A stretch of DNA of 64,000 nt from NCBI RefSeq assembly GCF_000002865.3, contig NW_001865046.1, positions 393,492 through 457,491 of the forward strand, in the 5' to 3' direction. A program made the translations under genes and the position numbers. Below, piece after piece: positions 1 through 12,039 of the stretch (within the stretch, counting starts at the first letter, position 1; every line of letters starts with the position of its first letter). Under the pieces are notes generated by a model that worked only from the letters and a program-made list of their open reading frames with translations, ran no database searches and had not been told where the DNA came from. This DNA is from Monosiga brevicollis MX1. Its lineage: Eukaryota; Opisthokonta; Choanoflagellata; Craspedida; Salpingoecidae.

Positions 1-2
1 CT

Positions 3-1687
3 CTAATCCGCCTACACAATGAGGACGTCCTCCTTCGCCTGTGCCTACGCTTTGTTCACCGCCCTCTCGCACGCGCCGCTGCCGCCGCCTCTCGCCCGCC
101 ATACCCGGGCACCCTCATGCCGGCTGACTCGGGCTGCAACAGCGAGCCCGAGTCCGACATCGGCACTGGCACTAGCACGAACACGGGCGCTGCCAATCAC
201 ACTGGCGCTGGCACCGACACAAGCACCAGCGTACATGCCGACAAATCCAACCGCGTTCAACTGCAAGGTGGCACGCATCCAAACGGGTCTTCAGACGTGT
301 CTGCTTTTGCGCTGCACAACGCACTCGAGATGAGGGCTGGGCGCAAGCTGTTACAACTCGTGCCTGCACAAACAGCCATCTCACCCTCGGAACGAACTTT
401 TGAAGGCTATCTGCATGCAGCGTCTCAAGGCGTGGATGCTGCCTGTGCAGCTTGTGCGACCTGGCGCCTCAGCTACCTTCAGCTTCGTCCCCACCAATGG
501 CTCGGAAAGGAAGATTTGGATATCGATGCAGCCACCGTCAATGATAATGCTTCGGCCGTCTCTCGATGTGAGAGCGAGGGTCTTTTTCTGGCGACCTTGA
601 GTCGCCTGACTCGGCGCATGCTAGAGCACAACCTGGCAGTACGTTTCAAGTGTCAAAATATGTTTCAGCGATTCTGTGTGCTGGGCTCTCTCTGCTCCCA
701 CCTCTGCCCCCTCGCGCTCGCGGTAGTCGTTCATCCCACTTTTTCATGGCTTTGCCAACATTTGGGCATCCCACCTCGATTGGCCTCTCACCTCATCTCC
801 TTTTTTTTTTTCTTGTCGTCCGTGCCCTCCACATCGTCGTTCTGGGTCCATGTCGTTCCTAGACAAATCTTCTTCTTTCCAGCATCGTGTCCATGCTTGC
901 ATCCTTGCCCGTACCAGCGCTTCGCAATTATCTTTTGGATCTCAACTCGCCCTCGATCGAGGGTATCTCGTTCGTTGAGCAGCTGCACGCCTTGCGTGAA
1001 GATTGCCTGCGACTCTTGGCCGAGGATGAGGGGCTCGAGGCCAATCTTCACGCCTATCGCGCTGGTGCCGAGGGGTATTCTCGGCCCAAGCACAGGGTCA
1101 AGGCCCCTTCAACAACAGCACCGGCTTCACCCGCTCGTGGACCTCTAGCCACGTTCCACTCTTCTCGTCGTAGTCGCGATCGAGCGGCATCCATCGTCGC
1201 CCTTCCACCTCATAGTGCTGCCAATGAACCTGGCGGCGTCAGTACAAGTGCACCGACGCCAGCCAGCCGAGCCTCAGACGCCGATGGTGCTTCGAGGAGA
1301 GACGCTCGTCCAGAAGAACCGACAATCGACGACGAGGCTGCCACCACTTCCAACGGCGGTTTTGATGACGGTACCTCCGAGCAAGATAGCGATTCGGTCT
1401 GCAGCAGCTATTCAGGATCATCCTCGCATCGAGCAAGCGCCGTCTCTGCTTCTCACCCGAGCACACGCCTCACTGCCGCTGCGCTTGCCACTCTGGATCA
1501 AGAGCGCCCACCGCTCCCCAGCCCAGCACTTGGGGCCACCACGGACACGGCGCCCAGCGTTAGTGCAGTTGGGGACGAGATCAAGGACAGCAAGCGCCGT
1601 GCGCTCAAAGTCTTGATCGTGCAAGAGTTTGTGAAGGAGCTGGCTGCTTGTGCCATGGAACAAAGCTTGTTGGCTGTGGCCATGTAG
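3..1687 (+). CDS. FHIP-like (FTS and Hook-interacting, FAM160 family) protein, C-terminal part
   Basis: Partial gene whose 5' part lies outside the window. I read exons 3..638 and 884..1687, joined in phase 0 by a GT-AG intron (donor GTACGT, acceptor TTTCCAG). The first visible residues, [18 protein letters not shown], look like the helical repeat core of FHIP proteins. The middle is a long Ser/Ala/Pro-rich linker of low complexity. The last ~25 residues, including [13 protein letters not shown], resemble the short conserved C-terminal helix of this family, and the stop follows at 1687. FHIP proteins join FTS and Hook in a complex that links endosomal cargo to dynein. The N-terminal half is missing, so the family name rests on two short motifs and could be wrong. 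The 3' UTR is short and converges on a minus-strand gene. Confidence 0.55.
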
Positions 1688-1901
1688 TTTGTATTTATGA
1701 CGTCCGGGTCAAGCAAAGTTGCCTCTTCAATTTTTTAATTAACACGTAAACTTTCATCTCACGCTCAGCCTGGGCCTATGTTGGCCAAACTTCATCTTGT
1801 CAGGAAGCACTCAGTGCCTTGTTGCTCTTAGCATTGGATATTTGTCCCGCTCTCAGACACGCTCACCTTTACATCAGGTGCCGATTGAGGACGACTGGCT
1901 T

Positions 1902-4455
1902 TTACGCAGTCTTGGCCAGAACCGACTCCGCCTCTGCGTGACAATCCAGGGCGAGAGGACAAACGCTCTTCTCTGCGCTGGCTTGTAGCGGGAGTGGCAC
2001 CGCCAAAGAGGGCACTGATTGATTTAGCACGCAGCCTGGGTAAGCAAAGGAGGCCAGGCCTTTGCGAGGCTTGAAGCCCACACTCATGGTCAAGAGCAGG
2101 ATGGCTGCTTCAGTCAGTGCAACATCCAAGACGTGGTCTACGCCTGCAGTCGAGGCCAGAACGTACGAATGAGAAGACGTCGCAAAAACAACAATCACAA
2201 CAGCAGGCAGACCCACAAGAACAGAGCGAATAGCATGCACGCAAAAACTAGGCACGACAGCTATGCATGACTGGGCACAGGCCAGCGCACACACTTACCA
2301 TATTGAAGGCGCAGCACGCAGACTAAAGGCGCAGTGCTGAAGTCTGCGCTCTTGGACGCGCGCCAAAGCCAGAGGCTGCTGTCATTCGCCAAGGTTACCA
2401 CGAGGTCGCCAGGGCCCCCGGAGCGGATCTGAGTGACAAGGGCTGCGTGTGAAGGTAGGGTGACGACAGGCGGCGCAGAGGTTGAGGTCGTGCCCACGGG
2501 CGGAAGGCCGGCATGATGAAGATGATTGTCATCCCCTGCTCCCAAGACGGCAGGCGTCTTGCCCCCTAGAATTGCAAGCACAGCAAATGGCGGACGTTGT
2601 GAGGGTGGAAGCACTTGATTTCCCGGCGTGCGTTGCGCTTATCGCACCGTTTGGGATCAAGGCCAGGGCTGTCACGGTCACTGAGATGTGGAGCTGAAAA
2701 AGTAGTGGGGCTTCAAACGTTGAACCGGACCTAGCAGCCCATCAGAGCAAGCCATGACTACGGCGTTGCTCGCACAAGCATGTTTGCAAGGCGTTGCAAG
2801 AAAGCTGGAGAAACGGGACCAACCCTGAAACGAGCCGGTAGCAGCAGATACCATCCTCAAAGGTTCCCACAGCCAACCAGTCCTCGTTCGCTGTGAGAGT
2901 GGGCGTGGCGATACCAGGAACGACGGCGAGTGACTGCCGCTCTACGTCACTGTGTGGATGGGGCGGAATGACGGCAGCTTCGATGTTGCCGCGTGCGGTC
3001 AAAACCAATAATAGGCTCAGGGCTGCGCCACCAAAAGTTACATCGATGATGGTGTCGGGCAGTTCAGTGTTTCTGTTCGGCCGCACCGAGGCAGCACACA
3101 CGACGCATGTAGTTCACAGGCAATAATGGCAGTGAGCTGGGTTGAGTCGGATCAAAATCGCGATGGCATGCAGCGCACGGCAGCCTTACCCAGTCACAAA
3201 GATATTGCCATCACCGTTAGCGCCCAGCCGCACAAGATCATTAGATGTGGCCCGCCAGCTAAAGCAAGCACCATCGGGGGCGGCAAGAAATCGCAACGTC
3301 TTGCTTGCTCGCCGCGAGAATGAAAACGTGCAACTGTTTTTCGACTGCACCAGCTCTTCGGCCAAAGACTGGAAGAAGCGAGAAAATTTTTGACCAGTTG
3401 ACAAGCATGACGTGAGATGTGCGTTGTAGAAACGGATGCAATCTTCCCGAGGTTGCAGAGAATAGGGCCAGGGAAAGGGTCGGGTGGCGCTGGAGGATGG
3501 CGGATACGAGTGCAAGCGTGTTCATGGTTTATGAACGAGTGCAACTGCAATCCTACCTGAGAGGAGGGGCATGTCACTGCATTGCGGTGCGCCTCATTCT
3601 TTGGCTTGCTCTTCACGCTTGGTCGGCCAAAATTCAGCAGCGTTTGCTGTGTACTCTTGGGCGGCGCTGGTGGGGGAGATTGCATCGCCGGAGGGGGTGG
3701 CTTGACGCTTGGCTTGGATCCTCGTAATTGAAGACCTGTGCCCGAGGGCACGTTTTCTTGATTGGTATGCGTGCTTGAAGAAGTCGTGGACAACATGGGG
3801 GGAGGGGGAGCAGTTGGGGGCGGTGGCTTAGTCTTGGGCAGCTCGACGGCGAAACAAATTGCGCCTGGCTTTGAATCAGTGGGTGCAGTAATGTTTGGTG
3901 TTGGCGTCACTTTGGAACGCTTGGTCTTGGTCTTTGACGCATTCCTCCCACCACTGGCCGTTTCAGAGGTCCGTTTGAACATGGCATCGATCCGTTGGTG
4001 AGGAGCAACAGGGTCTGATGGCAAGTCCGGCAGCTTCTTGGTTTCAGGTTCAGGATCAGCGCCCGTTGCTGTTGCATCATTGGTGACGGAAGGCAAAGGA
4101 CACGCTTTCGTAGCTCGCGTGCCAAACAGCGTCAGCTGTCGAGGCTTTTTGGTTGATACGGCCAGCGGATCACGAACGGTCTTTGGTGTTGATGTGGGCA
4201 CGGATAAGTCCACACTGGCTGGGGGCAGCGTTGAGCCTTCTGATTTTAGCTGAGTCACACTCGGGGCGGATGAAGCCGGGATTACCGGTCGCCCTTTGGA
4301 CCGGCCATCTGCGTCAGTCAGATTGGACACCGTTGAGCCGGCCTTGAATGCATGGGTGTATCGGGTGAGAGTTTTGATGCCCCCATCAAACACGCAAAGG
4401 CTGACTTGCTGACCAGCCGGGTCTACGGTCATGGCAAGGGGCACGGCAGATGATA
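1902..4455 (-). CDS. WD40-like, proline-rich, probably nuclear protein (exons not resolved)
   Basis: Multi-exon minus-strand gene that I cannot name. The best-supported exon covers about 3560-4450. It starts with a beta-propeller-like stretch (MTVDPAGQQVSLCVFDGGI, near 4430), then runs into a basic, Pro/Ser/Thr-rich disordered region with polyproline clusters. That region holds two PCNA-box-like motifs, QLTLFG (about 4130) and QQTLLNFG (about 3640). Downstream, blade-like segments appear at 2860-3100 (EDWLAVGTFEDGICCYRL) and 2290-2610 (DLVVTLANDSSLWLWRA), and the hydrophobic segment at 1902-2180 may be the C-terminal exon. Blades on both sides of a disordered insert suggest a propeller split by a linker. 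A chromatin or replication role is only an inference from the PIP-like motifs. The frame between 3190 and 3530 is uncertain. Confidence 0.4.
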
Positions 4456-4479
4456 GCAAGGGGGACAGTCAGTCTGGGC

Positions 4480-5325
4480 CTTTAGGAGACGGTGGGCTCG
4501 CTCTTGTAGTTGCGAACCGCATGAAGGGACCGACCGGGGTGCGCACGCAGGGAAACGATGGCATCGGCAGGCGAGAGGTTGACACGTGCATGGCCCGTTG
4601 GCATGTAGAAAGCTCGCAGGCGGCGTAGCTGCACCGCCGTCTCATCTTGCACATCGTCTGAGCCTGGATGTGCGCTCAGGTCGTGTTGACAGTGGCTGCA
4701 TTGTAGTTGTTGCAGCCTAGCACAAATGCACTTGACAATGAGGGGCCAGCGCAACTAGAAAAAAAAAAAAAAAAACACGAAAAAAAGGCAAAGCACCACT
4801 GCTAACAGAAAAGGAAAGAGGGGAAGGGGAAGGGGGAAGAGGCAAGGGGCAAGGAGAAAAGGTTGTGCGCAAGCCATAGGCGTACAGGTTGAGCGGGGAA
4901 GCCCCGGGAGGACAACGCAGCTGAAGGGATTTGAGAACGTCAGCGGGCGAAGCCTTCAGTTGGAATCCAGGACAGTCACAGGGTGTGCCTGATATCAACG
5001 CCTGAATCTTGCTGTCGTCAAGGCACGGGTACAAGCCACGTTGCGGCTCTGCCTTGACGACATCTGGTGAGTCTAGGCTCATGTACTGACCCTGCTGGTT
5101 CTCTCGTTTGGGCTTGAGCTGCGTCCCCAGCACTTGAATGAGTGCGACGAAGAGGTGCAGGTCCACGGCACATGCAGGGCCCCGTAGCGATTCGACATAC
5201 CAATGCAATACAGGGCGCATTGGCACGCTCCAGCCGCGCACGAACTTCGGACTCAGCTTCCATGGCCAATCCACATGGCTGTCTCCCCCGCTGCCTTTTG
5301 GCGCTTTCTGCCACAAAACAATTTT
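4480..5325 (-). CDS. Unrecognised protein with Cys-rich segment, two or more exons
   Basis: I do not recognise this gene. The upstream exon (about 5325 down to 4889) has natural-looking composition, for example RPVLHWYVESLRGPACAVDL and PCDCPGFQLKASPADVLKSL. It ends at a GTACGC donor in ...PLNL. A phase-2 join across the poly-T tract at 4760 leads to ...LQQLQCSHCQHDLSAHPG, giving a small cluster of Cys pairs (CDC, CSHC) that could bind zinc. The last exon ends in ...VRNYKSEPTVS with a TAA at about 4480. The start codon was not found. A 3' splice site (TTTTGTGGCAG) lies just upstream of the first exon read, so at least one more 5' exon is likely near 5350-5560. It might be part of the WD40-like gene that follows on the same strand, but the TAA argues for two genes. 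Confidence 0.4.
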
Positions 5326-5589
5326 TTTTTTGAATTTTTTGTTCTTTGAGAGCAAAATGAAGTGACCGTTACTTTTTTAAGATGATTTTTCTCATTTCAT
5401 GTCGTGCGTTGTGCGTTGGTGTGTGATGGAAGGAGGATTATGCGAGCATTCTTCACAGTGAATTGGGGTCAGAAGGGGTGGTGAGGCAGAACGCACAGGC
5501 ACATGCACAGGAGCACACGGACACGCCTCAAAACAGATTAAAGGATGGAGACAGTCGGACACACTCGCTGCACAGGATCGCCTGGGGAC

Positions 5590-8500
5590 TCATGACCAAC
5601 ATGGCTCAAGTGCCATGATCAAGAGGAACGCCAAGAGAATGCTCGACGTTTGAAGTAGGGCGGAGCCGCACGTGTAGCAGCGCTCACCGTACACCTTTTG
5701 AAGGTTCATGAAGATGACTGCATTGTTGGTTATGTCTGCCTGCAGTGCTGCCTCCAGCTGCGTCACTGTGGCTGCATGGTCTCCGTACACCGTGATGATC
5801 AGCGTCGCCACACCATCTAGCGTGGTCAAATCGGTAATGTTGAACGCATCAGCCGACAGTCCAAGAATGCGCTGCACGTCGGGTCCTACAGCCTTGAGAA
5901 TGACTGCCAATGGATGCATTACGACCAAACGACGAGCTTGAGCGCAGGCCGAAAACGACTGTTAAGCACCAAAAGATTGCAATGATACATGGTGGCTGGG
6001 TCTCTCACCGCTTTTATTGTGGCGGGCGTAATCAGCGTCAATGTCGGTCAAAACCAAGCTGAGTTGCTGAGCGGTGGATTTAGCGATGGCGGGGCACGCA
6101 TCAACAAAGCTGCGATTGCACTTTGCAGCCACCTCATCCAAGTGCCCAAACGTTGTGGCCAAGTCAGATGAGGAGGCACCGAGCTGCATGACCAAGCAAA
6201 ATGCATTGTGCCGGTTAGTGCAAGAGGTACGGGTATGGCGGCAGTGCTGACTCAAGTATTCGCCGCGTGGCATGCAACAAGAGCGGAATCGTCCGCGAAA
6301 AGCCTACGTCATGAGCAAACTGCCGATATGTCGCGTAGCAGCAACCATATTCGTTGCGAACCGGGGTCCATCGGCGCTGGCAACCCCTATCAGTTCGCAA
6401 ACCACGGGTGCAGGCACAAGCTTTTGCGTTGAGTTCCAAATTGACGGGTTGCTTTACTCAAGGGCCTGAACTCGTCATGAAACATGGACGCATGGTACAA
6501 ACCAGGTACAACGGTCATCTGCAGGCACACGGTCACACATGTCTGGGCCCGTGTTGGTGCCTGTAGCTTGAAGCCCGACCGTCATGAGCCCCGCCACATC
6601 CTCTGCAACTTTCGAGCATAGCTGTGGCCAGGTTGCAATAAGTCCCCGGGAAAGAAGGGGGTCAGCTGGTGAGGGGGACGCTGACTCGGTGCCGGTGGCA
6701 GAGGACAGGCGAAGAGAGGACTACCTCTTGGTCGGTAGACCTAATGCAAGCCTGCTCTTGATAGACAAGGTCCTTGTCGGGCACGGGCATGGAGAATGCA
6801 ACGGCGGCTGGGTATAGTTGTTGGCGCACTAGCATCTTGCTGGCGCAACGTCCCATCTCAGTTTCCTAACAAACAGTTGCCGGCGCGCAATATAGAGCCA
6901 AGAATGTCAAGCGCGTCAAGTTTCTTCAAGAAGCAGTTTGCGGACCGATTGTGCGTCGCAGCCACTCACGTGGCAAAGCGCCTGGCCAAAACGGGCCAGA
7001 GAGGTGTTTTCATCGCTGAGGGCTAGAACATTCGCAAGGCGTGGGTAGCAAAAACGCTCCTGATCCGTGCACGCAAGCGCATACCAAACCGAAGCGTGAG
7101 GGCAGCCACATGCGACCATAGGGGCATATTGTGTGCTTGAAAAGAACTGGTTCAAATTTTCTCATCCAGATAGGCTCACTTCATCGCGCACACACAGGGC
7201 CTCAAGGTGCATGTACTCAGTGGGTAACTCGCTCTCTGCTGCCATGAGGCTGAGAAACTGTCAAGCATCGAAGCGTAGATGAGGAGGAGCGTTTTGCGTG
7301 AATCGGGTGGCAAGTTCCAGCCACGTTACGGCAAGCCCAGGGTCAATAGCAATGGGTTTGCAACTCAGATATTCTGACTTTGTAGGCACAGGGGGTGCAC
7401 ATATTGCCCAGCAGGGACTCGCGCGCTGCAACGCTCAGGGATAGATTTTGAACACGGGGCAGCAGGCTATAAAAGCGCTCTTCGCTATACACTCCAGCGC
7501 AGTACATGTTGTTCTTGCGTGTACACGTGTAGTCAAACCGGCTCTGCGTTTTTCCCGGGTGTAAGATCAAGGTGCGCCCGTTGTTCATGCTCACGTGAAA
7601 GTCTGTTGCGCGCATCAACGTGCCTTCCAAAACTTGAACGCCGGCCAGTCAGTGCATTGGGCATTTATCATTGCGGAGAGGTAGCGATCAAAGGTGGCAG
7701 AGCAAGAGGAGCAGGTCTCTGCTGCCAGGGCCTGCGTATTCGTTGGCATTGGGTATTTGGGCAAGCATGAGGGCGGGCGGTGCAATCCAAGCGTCAAACT
7801 GTTCGTGATGAAGAGCAGAGGTCAAGCCACACCTGAGCAGTTTCGCCGGCATCTGCACGAAGAAGGCTGCGTGCACTTCGCCAGCAATCAATACCAAAGG
7901 TGGTCGACGAGATCCAAATCAAAGTGTCTCGATTCGTGTCGATGCAGGCCGAGCTCGGGCTATCGCACTACATCGATCAGGAGCACCGCACCAAAGAAGC
8001 CATTCCCCCAGCGTTTTCCGCCCCCACAAAAAAAAAAACAAAAAAACGGAGAGGTTAAAATAAAAGCCAGGCGGGGGAGCGGGCGGAAAGGACGTGGCAA
8101 CATGCAATACCACATCAAGCATCAGATGGGGTCCAAGCATAAAGACGCTCACATAAACCAAAGCAGGGAGGCAGAAACACAGAGAGTTGGCCAATGATGA
8201 GTCGCGCACCTCGAGGGATTTGATGTAGACACGTTCAATCTCATCAAAGTTCGTGTCGTTCAGCACAGCTGAAACTGCGAGGCAGAAGCGGCTTTTATCG
8301 TAGAGGCGCTGGAGCGCGTTGCGGCAAGCGGTAGAAGAGCACAGGCCGGGCAGGGCCGAGGCAGTGGGCTGAGCGGCTGCAACAAGTGTCTCAAAATCTG
8401 AAACCGGGCACGCCTCGAGGACAGCTTCCTGAAGATCAGGTAGCACCTCACAGGGCGTGGCGTCGGTGGCATGCACACCCATGTTTGAAGGTGCACATAC

Positions 8501-8590
8501 AGCAAGCGCCGTGGCCAGGCTCAAGAGTACGCCCAGCGCAGGGTTGGCGCGCTCATGTGAAGCGGCCATGATGGGCGACATGAAGCGCAT
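5590..8590 (-). CDS. Secreted, Cys-rich, probably GPI-anchored protein with elicitin-like modules
   Basis: Multi-exon gene. Exon 1 (8590..8210) begins MRFMSPIMAASHERANP and carries a clear signal peptide (GVLLSLATALAVC). It is followed by a helical Cys-rich module with PCEVLPDL, EACPVSDFETL, LCSSTACRNALQRLY and SRFCLAVS. Similar Cys-spaced segments recur downstream: CSSCSATFDRYLSAMINAQC (about 7720-7660), MYCAGVYSEERFYSLLP (about 7500), FCYPRLANVLAL with LCHVSGCDAQSVRKLL (about 7060-6930), and KCNRSFVDACPAIA (about 6110). The last exon ends in a hydrophobic tail (SSILLAFLLIMALEPCWS), typical of a GPI-attachment signal. Spacing of the type C...SxC..l..l resembles oomycete elicitin domains, which bind sterols or lipids, but that match is only by pattern. 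Inner exon borders are approximate. Confidence 0.5.
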
Positions 8591-8649
8591 AATATTGGTT
8601 CGATGCCAGTCTCCAGCCACCGCCCCACCAAACAACACTGCGACTCTCG

Positions 8650-8822
8650 CCAACGAAACAGAGAGAGAGAGAGTTTGAGAGAGTTTGAGAGAGAGAGACG
8701 GATAGAGAGAGAGAGAGTTTGAGAGAGAGAGTTTGAGAGAGAGAGAGAGAGTTTGAGAGAGAGAGAGAGTTTGAGCGAGAGTTTGAGAGAGTTTGAGAGT
8801 TTGAGAGAGAGAGAGAGAGAGA
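8650..8822. repeat. GA-rich tract with interspersed GTTT (GAGAGTTT-type microsatellite)
   Basis: About 170 bp of degenerate (GA)n broken at irregular intervals by GTTT. It sits directly upstream (on the minus strand) of the signal-peptide exon at 8590, so it is probably in the promoter or 5' UTR of that gene. It opens spurious frames rich in Ser and Leu, which I do not annotate. The rest of 8823-9148 has no recognisable gene. Confidence 0.9.
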
Positions 8823-9148
8823 AAGTGCTCTGTACCCAAAGATCCATGCACGCAAGCAATTTGTTGATGTTGAACAACAATTTGTCATGATTCTCAAAAC
8901 ACGTCCATGATGAAGCATCTTGAGAAAGCCGAGGTGATGGCTGACTCGCCGCCTGCCCGGTGTGGCAGAACGAACGAGTGATTGACCCACGAGGCTGAGG
9001 TAGGGTAGAGATACAATTAAAATTCTTATCCATGCTCCCGAGAGTTTATCAATATACGGCGCCGAGAGAACCACGTTGCACGCATGCGACAAAGGACCGT
9101 CGCAGGCTCTGCGTCGATGTGTCACTGCTCAAGTGTCGACTTGCAAGT

Positions 9149-12008
9149 CTACAGCAAGTGGCTGCTAGCGTTGGATGGAGGGCCGCCCACCTCACTAGCA
9201 TTTGATGCCGCCCGCATGCTGCCGTTAGGTTGAGGCTGATATTTGTACGTCTTGAACGTGTTGTAAATCACGCCGTCATTGCGCACCAGCAATAGTGGCA
9301 CGGTGTAGCTGGCAGTACAGACAGCCTCAGATGACTCGACGGCCTATGGACAACCAAATGAGTCAGCGAGCACAAGTGGTCGCAGCAAAAGAGGTGGCCA
9401 TCAACGGCTCCCTTGGGCACAGCGCGTTCCGGAAACGACCCCGAACCTCGGCATACGAAGGCGGCTTGCAGAAGAGCAGCTCCTCGCACCGGTAGTACGT
9501 GCAAGCAGGTGCCGGGCCAAAGAAAACCTAGAATCCGAAAACAAGGCCGGGCAAAAGTCAGCTGCAGCACTTGGTGTTGGTGACAAGACAAGCCACGTCG
9601 GCTCAAGAGCCTAGGTTCTGGAGCTCGCATGGAACCCGCATGTTTGCTTTTCCAATGACAGTGAAGCTTATACATTATTGTGGATGTGCAAATTCATGTA
9701 TTTGTGCGCGAAACAGAAGACGGCTGGGGAGGAACGTACCGTCAACATGGTGCTGAAATGCTCGCCATAGAGCTCTACCATTGGTCCCAAGGACTGTTGC
9801 GCAGCAGCATCAAAGGGTTGCATATAAATCGGAACGAGAGCGTGTCGATGAGGTGGTCATGCGAGCGATTGAGCAAACAGCAAACATGTGTGCTTTTCCC
9901 CCACCTTGACCTCATCGACCAGAGGCACGGGCGTGATGGGCTTGACCATTTCGCCTTCAATGTGTTGAACAAATCGATCAATGGTGTGATCAAAGAAGCT
10001 GTACTCGAGGCGAGCTCCCGTGCAAACCGTCCAGATGGATTGCTCGGAGAGCTGGACACCGCTCCCCTTGTCCGCCTTACTGCGGGCACGCTCAAAAAAC
10101 ACCGAGGCTGAGCCATTGCTCGATTGAAACTTGAGGTACTCGGTTTCCTTTGTCTCAGGATTGACTCGGCTAATGGCCACCTTCTGAAGTTGGGAGACAC
10201 ACTCGTTGTCCACAGGCACCACTGCGTTGCGATCACAGCGGTGAATGGTGCAAACCATTTCCTTGTTTGTTTGTGCGCACTGTGAAATAGGGGCCAGAAG
10301 TGTGGAAGGTCGGTGAGCAATACATGCCACGTGCAAAGAGCTGCACGGCGGGTGGCGCACTTACCTTCATTCGAACTTGGCGATCGTAGACAATGTAGCG
10401 GTCGTTGCGCGAGGCAAGGTTGGCTTCGTTGTGTTGCTATCATAGTTCCAGGACATGAGAACCCCAAAAAAATATCCGTACGGAGGTACAAGTGAGTGTC
10501 AAAGGTGCGAGAAGAGAGGGAGGAGGGGGGTTGGGCACAGGCAAATGTGGTGCGGGAAGAAAACGGTCTAGCTTGGTCTCACGCACATTGGTATGATCGT
10601 TCACAAGCTTGAGCGCGTGCCAGCCTTCGTCCGAGCAATCCGGCTGGCCCTCCTCATTGAGGCGAAAATAGTATGTGGCCGCGTTGGTACTGCGCGAGCG
10701 ATGAAAGAAGAGGGCTTCACAGCCGCTCTCCATATACATGTCCGAATGCGACTTGTTGCTCTGCTTCTTCTTACTCGGTTTGGAGATGACGCGCAACGGC
10801 TTGGAGGGGAAGGTGCCCACGTCGCGCACCTCGTTCGACTCGTCATTCTGAAAAAACACCTTGAGCTGTAGGCAAAAGCTCTTCCGCTTGTCAGTGTCAG
10901 GAATAAAGAGCTGACTCGCTGTGCCGTGAAACTCGCTGTCCGCCAATCTTGAGAGCGGAATTTCAGTTTGGTGGGTGTGCTCGTAGTTGAGGTGCATGCT
11001 GACAAAAACACGTGGTTCACCTAGCTGCGGATGGTTCCAGTTTCGCCCCGACAGGTGGATCTGCGGTGGCGGGCAAAAGTAGCGCTTCTCGTTGCCATAG
11101 CTCTTTTGAACCACACGGGGATGGAGGATGGTCAACTTCATATCTTGTGCGCCCGTGTGTGTCGATTCAAGGTACGCCTTAACGCAGCTCTTAATGTCAA
11201 CCACGTTTGAGGATCCAGGGGTAGCGGAGGGCTGAGAAATATCGTCTTGGCCATGGGTAGTCAGGTCCGTGTTGCCGAAATAAGCCGCTTGAGACACGGA
11301 TGCTGCTTGTGAATAGTGAGGCATGGTGCTTATGGTTGAAGATATGTCTGAGACCAGGGGTTGCATGTTTGAGACCATGGGCTGCATGTTTGAGGCCACG
11401 TGTTGCATGCTCGAGACCATGGGCTGCATGCTTGAGACCATGGGCTGCATGCTTGAAGCCACGGACTGCATGCTTGAAACATGGGGCATGCTTGAAGCCA
11501 TGGACTGCATGCTTGAAACATGGGGCATGCTTGAAGCCATGGACTGCATGCTTGTAACATGGGACATGGTGGTGGTAGCCATGTTGTAAGAGGTGTCTGA
11601 GGTCGGCGGCAAGTCCGAGTACATCTGGGCCGAGGCAGAAGTGCCCATGCTCATTTGAGAGGCCAATGTGGGAGGGTACCCGGAAACATCTCCTCGGTCT
11701 AGAAGGGCTGTCGACGCAGCAAGCGAGGGCAACGGAAACAGTGATGAGCAAAATGCCTCAGGGTTGGGTGACAATGAGAGAAATGGGGGTTTAGAAATAC
11801 CCATAAGAAGGGGCTCCCTCAGGATCGGGGTAGGTAAAAGGCTGGTATGTTGGGAGCAAGAACACAGTACTTACATGCAAAGTTTCCATCCGCCAATGAT
11901 GGGAGAGCCTGGCTCACGATGGGGTTATTCGAGGCAAAATCAAGCTATTTTGCAAAGTAAGCGGTCCAATCAGTCAAACCCGATAGATTGCCAGGTGAAA
12001 GTGGGTAG

Positions 12009-12039
<31 letters not shown>

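Noticed and set aside
8553-9125. 190-codon minus-strand frame spanning the GA tract
   Set aside because: Its second half is GAGAGTTT repeat translation, and its first half lacks family features and splice support. It lies between two genes on the same strand.
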